NCBI RefSeq assembly: GCF_014633365.1
Contig: NC_068341.1
Location: 2,418,001 to 2,482,000 of the forward strand
Source: Diospyros lotus
Taxonomy: Eukaryota; Streptophyta; Magnoliopsida; Ericales; Ebenaceae
Direction of reading: 5' to 3'
Length of the DNA: 64,000 bases
Positions 11,994 through 21,241 of this stretch are shown here, piece after piece. The notes under the pieces were generated by a model, which searched no databases, had not been told where the DNA came from, and was given only the letters and a program-made list of their open reading frames with translations. The position numbers and the translations under genes are program-made. The stretch's first letter is position 1. Each line of letters starts with the position of its first letter.

Positions 11994-12185
11994 GGGCCTG
12001 TTTGGCTAAGCGGTTTGACCGTTTATAAGCTATATAACTGTTTGGCAACCATTAACAGCTTAAACACTATTCAGCTTAAAAGCTGATTTACTAGTGTTTG
12101 ACAAAAAGCTTCTCCCCCCTAGCTTTTCAAAAAACGCTACTAAAGGCTTATTATGTTGACCAAACAAAAGACACATTTGCCCTCT
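11994..12185. mobile_element. Truncated relative of the element at 20441-21169
   Basis: It starts GGGCCTGTTTGGCTAAG then CGGTTTGACCGTTTATAAG, closely following the left end of the 20441 element (GGCTGTTTGGGTTAGTGG then TTTGACCATTTATAAG). It is cut off where an LTR begins at 12186. Confidence 0.55.
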
Positions 12186-12345
12186 GTCACATTCCAAGGG
12201 TATTTTTGGTTTTCTATAATTTTGGCTTTTTATTTTTAATTTCTATTTCTATTAGGGTTGTTTGTCTTGTAGCTAAAAGTTGTTGGGATATTTTCCCCTT
12301 TTGTCTTTTCACTTTTTTGTCTTATAGCTTAGGTGGTTAGAGAGC
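12186..12345 (+). mobile_element. 5' part of a gypsy LTR (fragment)
   Basis: Begins TGTCACATTCCAAGGGTAT and continues with TTTTTAATTTCTATTTCTATTAG and a TTGTCTTGTAGCTA block. The same blocks occur in the LTRs at 14556, 14902 and 16669. It is truncated on its 3' side. Confidence 0.65.
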
Positions 12346-13092
12346 TTTGTTTGGTAACTAAAGTGAAGTTGTTGATGTTTTCATTTAGAAAACAGTCCAA
12401 AAGGTTAAGAAGAATAGGAGATGTCTCGAGTGTTTGAAGCGGCTGATTTTATTCTAAGTTAGAAGAGTCTGGCTTAGGTATTTTATTATAAGGGGTATTT
12501 CAATCTTTGTGTAGGCTAAATAAAAACCTTGTAATTACCACCCATAATGTCTATAAATAGGATACATAGGGCAAGACAGTCACAGATGATCATTCATTCT
12601 CTATGATTGAGTACAATGTGTGTGAGAGGAAAGACTTGTGTCCAAGAAAGTCTTTGTAATCTCCAAAAAAGGTTGTACTCAGGTGAAATAGAGATGGAAG
12701 AGTGAGATATTGATCATTCCAAAAGTCTTTGAATACGAGTGAGACTGCTGTAAAGAAGAAAGGAAGTACTGTGTAAAAAAGTGTTTGTAATCTCTTGAGT
12801 GCAGTGAATTCGTGAGTCAGAAAGGAAGAAGAGAGGGACTTCTTGTAACCATTCTACACTCGATTTCTAATGGACTAAGTAATGAGCTAAGGCCGATGGT
12901 CAAAATGTTGCAACCCAATTTGGTAAGACAAGTGACAGAGAAGGCTTGTTTGCATGAGTTATCATTGTAAACGTTTGTTAAGAAGCACGGGACTGTAATA
13001 GAAGGGTATCCTCGGAGTAGTAAGGAAGTGGGAGAAAACGCTTCGACGACGGCCTCAGATCGAAGTCAAGGAAAAGAGCAACCTCAAGCAAC
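12346..13092 (+). other. Retrotransposon-derived LTR/internal sequence
   Basis: Contains a CTATAAATAGG box (about 12551) and a run reading like an LTR U5/leader, ending in CTTCTTGTAACC. From about 12985 it becomes homologous to the minus-strand gag element (GTAATAGAAGGGTATCCTCGG against the reverse complement of ~15505-15535), so the last ~110 bp are internal gag-region sequence upstream of the zinc knuckle. Confidence 0.45.
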
Positions 13093-13708
13093 CAAATCTC
13101 CTATTATGGAGTCTAAGAGAAGACTCAGACTATGCTTTAAATGCAGGGACAAATTCACTTCGGGCCACTAATGCAGAAGGCAATTGCTACATATGGAGGG
13201 TTTAAAGAAAGACAATAAAGGAGAGCTAGCCAGAGTTGGATAAAGGAACAATAAGATCAACAGTAATAAGTTTCTTGGGGATGAGAAACATTTAAGGGGG
13301 GGAAATTTGTGACATTCCAAGGGTAGTATTTATAATTGTTAAAACATTTGTACTAGATTAGTGGAATAAATATCAGAAAGTTTATGTAAAAATAGTGCTG
13401 TTTTTTGTCCTATTTAGTTGGTTAGGAAAAGTTTTTTGGAAGGATTGTTTCTAAAATGACAGTTGGCCGGTTATTAGATGTAATGGTCAGTTGGGGGGCA
13501 TTTATTTTCTGTCATTGTAACTCCCGCCCTATGGCTTATAAATAGGGATTGAGAGGGGGCTGGTGTGCGGTATCTTCATATATTCTATCTTGTGAGCGAG
13601 TGGGTATGAATGTGTGCTTAGAGTGAGGCAGGTATAGCTGTGTATACTCTGGGTTGGGAACTCTATAATTTTAGGTTATTTGGGCTATGAGAGAGTTATG
13701 TTATAGCC
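13093..13708 (+). mobile_element. 616-bp tandem unit 1: zinc knuckle, PPT, LTR
   Basis: The unit begins with a gag zinc-knuckle stretch reading RLRLCFKCRDKFTSGH, a stop, then CRRQLLHMEG. It then runs directly into a purine tract (AAGGGGGGG, about 13293-13302) and an LTR start TGTGACATTCC at 13308. The LTR has a TATAAATA box at 13537-13544. Protease, RT and integrase are missing between zinc knuckle and PPT, so this is a deletion derivative of a Ty3/gypsy-type element. The LTR is cut short where unit 2 starts. Confidence 0.7.
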
Positions 13709-14325
13709 CAAATCTCCTATTATGGAGTCCAAGAGAAGACTCGGACTATGCTTTAAATGCAAGGACAAATTCAATTCGGGCCACCAATGCAAAAGGCAAT
13801 TGCTGCATATGGAGGGTTTAGAGAAAGACAATGAAGGAAAGCCAGCCAGAGTTGGATAAAGGAACAATAAGATCAACAGTAATAAGTTTCTTGGGGACGA
13901 GAACCATTTCAAGGGGGGAAAATTTTGTTACATTCCAAGGGTAGAATTTGTAATTGTTAGAACATTTGTACTAGATTAGTGGAATGAATATCATAAAGTT
14001 TATGTAAAAATAGTGTTGTTTTTTGTCCTCTTTAGTTGGTTAGGGAAAGTCTTCTAGAAGGATTGTTTCTAGAAGGATAGCTGGTCAGTTATTAGATGTA
14101 ACGGTTAGTTGGGGGGCGTTTATTTTCAATCATTGTAACTCCCTCCCTATGGCTTATAAATAGGGGTCGGGAGGGGGCAAGTGTGCGGTATCTTCATATA
14201 TTCTATCTTGAGAGCGAGTGGGTATGAATGTGTGCTTAGAGTGAGGCAGGTATAGTTGTGTATACTCTAAGTTGGGAACTCTATAGTTTCAAGTTATTTG
14301 GGCTATGAGAGAGTTCTGTCAAGAC
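13709..14325 (+). mobile_element. 616-bp tandem unit 2: zinc knuckle, PPT, LTR
   Basis: A near-identical repeat of 13093-13708. Here the zinc knuckle is uninterrupted (LCFKCKDKFNSGHQCKRQL). The PPT (AAGGGGGGAAAA) lies at about 13911-13922, the LTR starts TGTTACATTCC at 13926, and its TATAAATA box is at 14155-14162. Unlike unit 1, its LTR continues beyond the duplicated region to about 14550. Confidence 0.75.
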
Positions 14326-14555
14326 GTATGTTATAACCTATACAAGATAGTGGAAAAGTGAAGGCTAAGACAATCTGGATGTAGGTCTCGATTTGAGACT
14401 GGACTAGGATAAGTCTTGTGGTGTTCTTGATTTTGTTTTATGTTCTTTAATACTGGGTTCTTGTTATTCTTGTTACCATGAGGTTTTTGAAAGATTCTAT
14501 CTATGACTTAGTGAGTGTGAGTGTCCTAGAGGGTGTTGTGTTCCTACTCTTAACA
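14326..14555 (+). mobile_element. Remainder of the unit 2 LTR
   Basis: Continues without a break from the LTR that starts at 13926. There is no second copy in the window, so the true LTR end cannot be fixed. It borders another LTR type at about 14556. Confidence 0.4.
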
Positions 14556-14899
14556 ATAATTTTGGTTTTATTTTTAATTTCTATTTCTATTAGAGCTATT
14601 TGTCTTGTAGCTAGAGGCTATTAGGATTTTTTTCTTTTCCCCTTTTGTCTTGTAGCTAAAGTGGTTGCAGCTGTGAACCTATATATTGAGCCACAGCCTA
14701 ACGTTGGATCAGATGAATGGTATTGATGAATATTTTGTAATTCTCTCTAATCTTCTTCTCTTTGTGATCACTCCCTTTCTCTTGAATACTCTCATTTTCT
14801 TATTGTTTCTCTTCCTTCCATCTGATATCTTCCTCTAAATTCTTCTATTAATCTTCCAAATTCCCTTTCACACCATAGCTCAATCCTAGGGGTGTGACG
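14556..14899 (+). mobile_element. Gypsy LTR, plus orientation, 5'-truncated
   Basis: Matches the reverse complement of 14902-15232 and 16669-17059. It lacks roughly the first 30 bp of the LTR and ends in CTCAATCCTAGGGGTGTGAC, the LTR 3' end. With the next feature it forms a large inverted pair. Confidence 0.7.
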
Positions 14900-14901
14900 A
14901 T

Positions 14902-15232
14902 GAGAGGGAGAGAAACAACAAAAAAATGAGAGTATTCGAGAGAAAGGGAGAGGAGATCACAGAAAGAAGAAGAAGATTAGAGAGAATTATAGAATATTCA
15001 TCAATACCATTCATGAAATCCAACGTCATGCTATGGCTTAATATATAGGCTTACAACTACAACCACTTTAGCTACAAGACAAAGGCTATAACCGCCTTAG
15101 CTATAGGACAAAAGGGAAAAAGACGAGAAAGAGAAAATATCCTAATAGTCTCTAGTTACAAAACAAATAACCCTAATAGAAATAAAAATTAAAACATAAA
15201 ATAAAATCAAAATTACAAATACTGCCCTTGAA
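14902..15232 (-). mobile_element. 3' LTR of the minus-strand gypsy element
   Basis: Same sequence family as the 5' LTR at 16669-17059, on the same strand. It lacks about the last 70 bp of the LTR, where it abuts the inverted LTR. At its start the PPT is missing: the internal sequence CATTTCAAGGG runs directly into the LTR at the matching CATTCCAAGGG, so a short-homology deletion removed the PPT and the LTR tip. Confidence 0.7.
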
Positions 15233-16546
15233 ATGTTTCTTGTTTCCAAGAAACTTAACCGTCGATCCTATTGTTCCTTTATCCAACTCTAGCTAGCTCT
15301 CCTACTTCATCGACTTCCTCTAACCCTCCATATGCAACAACTACCTTTTGCATTGGTGGCTCAAACTAAATTTGCCCCCGCATTTAAAACACTGTCCGAG
15401 TCTTCTCCAGGACTCCATAATAAGAGATTTGGCAGCACTAGGATGCTATTTCCTCTAAGTCCAATCTGAGGCTGCCTTCTAAGCATTTTCTCCCACCACC
15501 AAACTGCTCCAAGGATACCCTTCTGTTACAGCTCTGTGCTTTTTAAAAATAACCTCTAGGGCCATCTCCTACAACTTGGCCTTCTTTGCAGCCTATTGAC
15601 GGTAGTGGGTTACATCATCTTAACTACCAGTCATAACTCCTCATTTAAGCCACTAATAAAACTGGATATGAGGTAGGCTTCATCCAATGTGGGGTGCGCG
15701 ACATCAATCAACGCCTTAAGTTCTTGAAACCTCACGAGATACTTGTCCACCGATCCTTCTTGCTTCATTTTGTTAAACTCTTCTATAATGTCCACCATCT
15801 TCCTTTCTTCAAACCTCCTGCACAATCCTTCTATAAACTCCGGCCAACTTAGGATTGTTCTTCCCTAGCTCCACCCCTGAAACCATATATCCCTAGTGTC
15901 ATTAAGGTATGTTGCCGCTACCTTTTGCTCTTCCGCCACCCGATATTAATAAAAAAAACCGTTCACACCTACGAACCCGCCATCTTAGGTTGTCTCCTTT
16001 GAACATCGAGATGTCAAGTCTTGGCATAGGAATTGGATTTTGATGGGCCTGAACGCCTCTTACCACTGGTTCTGTCCTCAACTTGGGTGTCTCATCTGCC
16101 ACCTCTTGGTCTGGAGTTTGACGTCCGGATTGGCCCCCTGCGAGTATTGGAGCTGGGTTGGTCCTTAGCGAAAAATCTACAGACAAGCATTCACATTCGA
16201 AAGCTTGGAGAACAAGGCCAAGACTGTGCTTAGTTACTGCCCAAACCCAAAAAATTCCTCCCGAAGATGGGAGAAATCTTCTCTTAGATTTCTCTCCATT
16301 GCCATCGTTTTCGCTCAACCTTGACTCACTTCTTCTTAGGTCTGGCGCAGGCCAAGCTCCATCATTTCTAATCTCTACTTGATCTACACCTAGTTCTATC
16401 GGATGCCCAGCTCCATCGCATCCAATCGTGATTCCAACTGTTTCATCAGTGTCCCTTCTGCCATCACTGGGTTCGCCTGCTACCAACTTGCTGGAAAAGT
16501 CAACGAAGGTAGTCGGTCGTCTTTGCCTAGGTGATCTCCAACTCAC
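15233..16546 (-). pseudogene. Ty3/gypsy gag pseudogene
   Basis: Read from 16546 downward. The first open segment (16546-15902) ends in PRLDISMFKGDNLRW, a typical gag start region. A frameshift at an A/T homopolymer near 15951 separates it from VAEEQKVAATYLN and, at 15825-15631, FEERKMVDIIEEFNKMKQEG, then KALIDVAHPTLDEAYLISSF, the Retrotrans_gag-like core. A zinc knuckle (LRQCFKCGGKFSLSHQCKR) follows near 15400-15340. Protease and pol are absent, so the copy is an internally deleted, frameshifted derivative of the same family as the 13-14 kb units. Gag would form the virus-like particle. Confidence 0.8.
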
Positions 16547-16650
16547 CGATCCTAATAGGTGTACTCTTCTGTCCTAAACTGCCCAAAATTCCAATTGCTT
16601 GGAATTTGCTGCTCATTGGATTGTTTGAACTGATTGGTCGAGAATCACTT

Positions 16651-16668
16651 GGTTGCTCTGATACCAAT
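16651..16668 (-). promoter_or_regulatory. Primer-binding site (initiator Met tRNA type)
   Basis: The minus strand reads TTGGTATCAGAGCAACC directly after the LTR end TCTGACA. TGGTATCAGAGC is the usual primer-binding sequence complementary to the initiator methionine tRNA in plant LTR elements. It fixes the element's orientation. Confidence 0.85.
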
Positions 16669-17059
16669 TGTCAGACCCTTTGGGATTGAGCTAGGGAATG
16701 AAAAAGGAACTAGGAAGATTAAGAGAAGAATTTGGGGGAGAGATCATATGGGAGGGAGAGAAACGACAAGAAGATGAGACTATTTGAGAAAAAGGGGAGA
16801 GGAGATCACAAAGAGAAGAAGAAAATTAGAGAGAATTACAGAAAATTCATCAATACCATTCATGAAATTCAATGTCAAGCTGTGACTCAATATATAGACT
16901 CATAGCTGTAACCACTTTAGCTACAGGACAAAAGGAGAAAAGACAAGAAAGAGAAAATATCCTAACAGCTTCTAACTACAAGACAAATAATACTAACAGA
17001 AATAGAAATTAAAACAGAAAATAAAGCCAAAATTACAAATACTACCCTTAGAATGTGAT
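16669..17059 (-). mobile_element. 5' LTR of the minus-strand gypsy element
   Basis: It runs from TATCACATTCTAAGGG (about 17059, minus strand) to TCTGACA at 16669, next to the primer-binding site. It pairs with the truncated 3' LTR at 14902-15232. Confidence 0.75.
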
Positions 17060-17693
17060 AGTATGTACCATTGTGAGGGAGCATTGTAGTAAATTATTTT
17101 CCAGAAGTTGGTGGTTTGCAGTTTGTTACAGTGAGCGCCAACTTGCTTCAGTTACATCCTGTAACTGACTGTTGATTAGATGTATAAAAAGCTAATCCGA
17201 CTTGTATTGAGATCATAACAACAATTCAATACATTTTCTCTAATTTCTCTCCGTTCCTATCTCTGTTTTCTCTCTATTTCTCTTTGTTTCTATCTCTGCT
17301 TCTCTCTCTCTACATTCGTCTTGCTCGTTCTACGTTTCTGTCATTCCAAATACCTAAATTCAAGACCTAGGTCTTGACACATATCTAGGTTCGAATTTGA
17401 AGTGTTCATATTTGATTTGTTTAGATATAAGCCAAGCTTAGTATCAGTATCACGTAGGCCGGTTCCTCTATTACAACAAAATAGAATAAACATGCGTTCT
17501 GCAATTTATACGCTTAACCTTTTCCGTAACTAAATACATGCGATTCCATTCATAAAAAATTGAAGCAGATCTATTTTGAGTCTGAAGGACACGTTAATTA
17601 AACCCTACCAGCGTAACGCTCACAATCAAAGTCTCATCTTCCAGCAAAGTATATCTAGATCGCTGGATGAACTAAACAATTGCGCTAGCGCGA
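17060..17693. other. Non-coding spacer
   Basis: No gene recognised. It contains another LTR-like stretch (about 17090-17345) with a GTATAAAAAGC box at about 17180 followed by a TCTCTnnTTTCTCT-rich section, as in retrotransposon LTR U5 regions, but without confirmable ends. Confidence 0.4.
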
Positions 17694-17694
17694 G

Positions 17695-17709
17695 CACACA
17701 CACACAGAC

Positions 17710-17754
<45 letters not shown>

Positions 17755-17757
17755 AAG
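17695..17757. repeat. (CA)n(TA)n(GA)n compound microsatellite
   Basis: Three adjacent dinucleotide runs, interrupted once each. Confidence 0.95.
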
Positions 17758-17759
17758 AG

Positions 17760-18310
17760 ATGCGATTACGTTTTCCTCCAACAAAAACCTTCTGAATGGG
17801 ATTTCCTCCAACGAGCGACCCGTAGATCTTAGATTTCAACGACGACAAGGACGAAGCGGGCTCTTCTTCTTCCCGAAATCGGAGTACGACGACGAACAGT
17901 CACCGTGAAGCTGCTTGGCGATCTTCATCTTCTCCACCAGGAGTCACCGTTCGGATCCGTACCCCCTATGTGCATTGCCATTTCTACGAACTCCGATACC
18001 AAGATAGAAGAGGGAACGAGGGCGAAGATACTTTTAAAGCTAACACGAGGGTTTTGTGAAGGCGGAACGAGATGAGTCCCGAGCCTGAGCCTCGTTTAGC
18101 CGGATTAGTTGGTTGGGCGAAATTCAAAAGACACTCGGAAAACTCCACCGCCTTTTCTCTACATCGATGCAATATGCGACGGCGTTAATAGACGGCCTCC
18201 TTTTTGGATCTAGAGAAGGCCCAAGGAAGATCTTGAGGATCTGGACTGGGCCGTCGCTTCATGTGAATGAGTGGACCACCGGCCCATAAAGTCAGGCCCA
18301 CAATTGATAT
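17760..18310 (-). promoter_or_regulatory. GC-rich promoter-like island (possible 5' end of a lost gene)
   Basis: On the minus strand, 18310-18190 has several TGGGCC/GGCCCA motifs (site II-type elements common in plant housekeeping promoters). A GC-rich stretch follows with short open frames starting at ATG near 17963 and 17928 (the latter 30 codons, MKIAKQLHGDCSSSYSDFGK...), ending in the GA/TA microsatellite. No downstream exon is recognised. Alternatively, TTGGTATCGGAGTTCG near 18006-17991 (minus) resembles a retrotransposon primer-binding site with an LTR upstream. The sequence does not decide between them. Confidence 0.35.
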
Positions 18311-18534
18311 AAATACAAGTAAGGATGCTTAGAAAATAACTTGGAGATAGAATTGTTAAGAATAGCATACTACAAATTGTTGTTAATTCAGATTATTTTA
18401 CCATATATACATCCATACTCAAATCAAATTTCAGCCATGTGATAAACCATATCGTAATAATCAAAAAATTTATCCACAAGATAGATTATATATCATCTTC
18501 ATATATAATAGATTAATCTTAATATTGAAACTAC

Positions 18535-19360
18535 CTAATTAACTTAGGCCAAACTCATATTTTTCTCTAAATTTTACATAAAAATTTTATCACCTTGAAT
18601 TTCAAATTTGATTTATTGAATACTTAATTTTTATAATTTACACTTATTAACTACCTAATTATTTAGTTAACATTGAACGCGTGATAAATGTGCCATTAAA
18701 TATGTGAAAACAAAGCATCAAAACATTATGCCTAGTAGTCACCAGATTACAAACTCACCAATAGATAAGTTATGGGTGATCGATCAAAACAAAGAGGACA
18801 AGGAATGGTGAGTCGATCATAGATCGCCGGTCAAAGCAAAAAGAAAGGAAAAAGGTGGGTCGATCATGACTCATCAGTTATTGGTAGAAGTAAAAAGGAC
18901 ATAAAATAGTGTGTCAGTTGCATGTCGCCAATAAAGGTAAAAAAGACAAGAAAAAATAGGTTAATTACAAGTCACGATAAAAAAGAAATGAAATAGTGGG
19001 TTAATCACGAGTTGCTAGTCAAAGCAAAGATGATGGGTTGGGGACGATCTAGAAAGCGACGGCCAATAGGAGATTTGGTTTTTAATTCGGATCAATGAGA
19101 GATGAGAGTAAAAGAAGCAATCGAAGACAAAGAAAAGGAAGGCAAAAGGAAGGATTGGCTTGATTGGTTTTTTTTTATTTTTTATTTTTATTTTTCTTTT
19201 TTACAGCTCATATTGTGTGTAACAAACACATTATTAAGTAGTAAATAGATATAAATTACAAATATTTAATAAATTAAATTTATTTAAAATTTATGGGTGA
19301 TAAGTTTTTCATATAAAGTTGAGGAAAAAAAAATTATAGATTTGACCAACTAAGTTATAA
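18535..19360. mobile_element. ~0.8-kb DNA transposon with ~70-bp imperfect TIRs
   Basis: The left end (AACTTAGGCCAAACTCATAT, then a TTATCACC block near 18588) matches the reverse complement of the right end (AACTTAGTTGGTCAAATC, then a TTATCACCC block near 19292) over roughly 70 bp with gaps. The middle carries a degenerate ~50-bp tandem repeat (about 18775-19035). No transposase or clear target duplication is visible. Confidence 0.5.
18775..19035 (+). repeat. Degenerate ~50-bp tandem repeat
   Basis: About five copies of a unit of the type GGTGGGTCGATCATGACTC followed by a CAAAGCAAAAAGAAAGGA-like purine tract, starting near 18805, 18855, 18910, 18958 and 18996. Confidence 0.6.
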
Positions 19361-19689
19361 GTTATGTTGATTATATATTTAGATTAACTTTGTCCTGACT
19401 AGCACGCACAACTTGGGAAGAAAATATATCCCACCAATAATACATGAATTGAAATACTATACACATTGCATTGAATATTTTCTCTTTACACAAAAGAGGA
19501 GTATGAAAGACAATCGAAGTAACTTTTCGTCGACATATAACATAAGCAACTCTTATATTTGTTGCATCGTCACGTGCAGGTATATGATTCATTTAATCTT
19601 TCTCATCCTTTCTCTCAACCACTTGAGGTGTTAGGGCCAGGTGAATTGAGAGGTCCTTATCTTCTGATCAATATGCAGCGGAAAATATC

Positions 19690-20065
19690 CTCCTGGACTT
19701 GGAAACATTGGGGCTCCAGCCCCTAGAAACATTCAATTACAATGTCCAATTCAATGGCCCCTCCATTTTAACATTAAGCTACCAAATGTACGGTTTCGCC
19801 ACCACGAAACAAATGCCAGTGCTGGCTTTTCGCAATTACTGTGCAGGCAGACCACAAGGAAGTGCAAACTGTTTGGTTGCCTGGAAAATGAAAATACATC
19901 AGGTGTAGTGCCGAGGGAAACTACCCGGAAAATATCGTGGACATGGAATAAGTCTTGAACCAAAGAGTATTGGGCTCCAGCTTTTAGGAACATCCAATTA
20001 CAATTACAATCCAGTCTGTTTGGTTGCCTGGAAAATGACAATACAATGGGGGCAGCACTCAGTCT
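19690..20065. repeat. Degenerate direct repeat near the 3' side of PHT1-A
   Basis: Two blocks recur in order: GGGCTCCAG with TAGAAACATTCAATTACA (near 19709 and 19973), and CTGTTTGGTTGCCTGGAAAA (near 19869 and 20027). The changed spacing implies duplication followed by deletion. No coding function is seen. Confidence 0.5.
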
Positions 20066-20440
20066 CTTGGGACTTGGGGTAGGGCAGGCTGTCCCGTGTG
20101 GTTCCTTGGGAGACATGGGGCTAATGGGTTTTCATTTTTTAGTGAGAAGGGATAAGTGTAGATTCTAGGCCCGACAGAATTATGTCCACCCTAATCTCGT
20201 CTCTAACAAGCATGAGATAAGAGAAAAGAAAAAAAAAAGGGGGGGAAATGATTGGACTCCAAGCAAAAAAGTGATCTTGAAAAGCAAATCCTTGTAGATT
20301 TTTCTCACTATTCAGAACTTTGCGAGCAAAAGACATACTGATATCACTATTACTGTCACTATTCGACGAGAGAACCTAGGAAAGAGCTTATTACACCTCA
20401 AGATCTGCACACAAATAAAGCCTAATTATAAGCTTATTTC

Positions 20441-21169
20441 GAGGCTGTTTGGGTTAGTGGTTTGACCATTTATAAGTTTATGTAACTTATGAGTTATGTA
20501 GTGTTTTTTAGTTAAGTATTTGATAACAACAATCAGTTTAAAAGTTAGATAATTTTAAAGTTATTATAATAGCATTTTGTAAAAGTTGATATCCTCAAAC
20601 TTACATTGACTAAGTAAAAGACTATCCTACTCTCAAAAGTTGGTACCCCTATCATCTTCCCTTCACTTCAGCCATTATCGTCGCCCCTCTTTCATAATCG
20701 CCGTCGCCGTCATCTAGGTAAGCCACCACAAATAGCCTCGTGTTGGTGGGTCGTGTCATCGCCACAAGCCTCCCAACGCTGTCAACCCTCTTCCATTATT
20801 ATCGTCACCATCAAACGCCACCTCCTACTCCATTGCCGGTGATGTCCTACCTGTAAGTATATATATATTAATGGTAATATTTTTTTAATAAATATGTATA
20901 ATTTATCTAATATTTAAAAATTAATTTATAATTTTTTATAAAAAATAATATTTTTATAAATTTTATTTATATTATTCAGCATCATATTTATTTTAGTCTT
21001 TTTGTCAAGTTTTGACAACTTATCAACTTTTACAAACCAAACACATAACTATAAATTAATAACTTAAAAAGTATATTTATCCAAATATGCTATTATCTTA
21101 AAAGCTACACAACTTATATGCTAACAGCTAATTAACTTAAAAGTTCCAATAAAAAAGCCAAACAGCCTC
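20441..21169. mobile_element. hAT-like non-autonomous element, 729 bp
   Basis: Terminal inverted repeats GAGGCTGTTTGG at both ends, extended by an imperfect subterminal match. The flanks CTTATTTC and TTCATCTC agree at 5/8, a weak target-duplication signal. The AT-rich body encloses a C-rich segment (about 20640-20850, GCCGTCGCCGTC-like). The element lies 72 bp past the PHT1-A stop codon and carries a minus-strand AATAAA at 20967-20962, so it may form part of that gene's 3' UTR. A truncated relative lies at 11994-12185. Confidence 0.6.
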
Positions 21170-21241
21170 TTCATCTCAAGGTGTTTGCTCAAAGGCTCAC
21201 AGAAAGTAGTCAAAATGATACCAAGAAAAGGATTTGATTAA

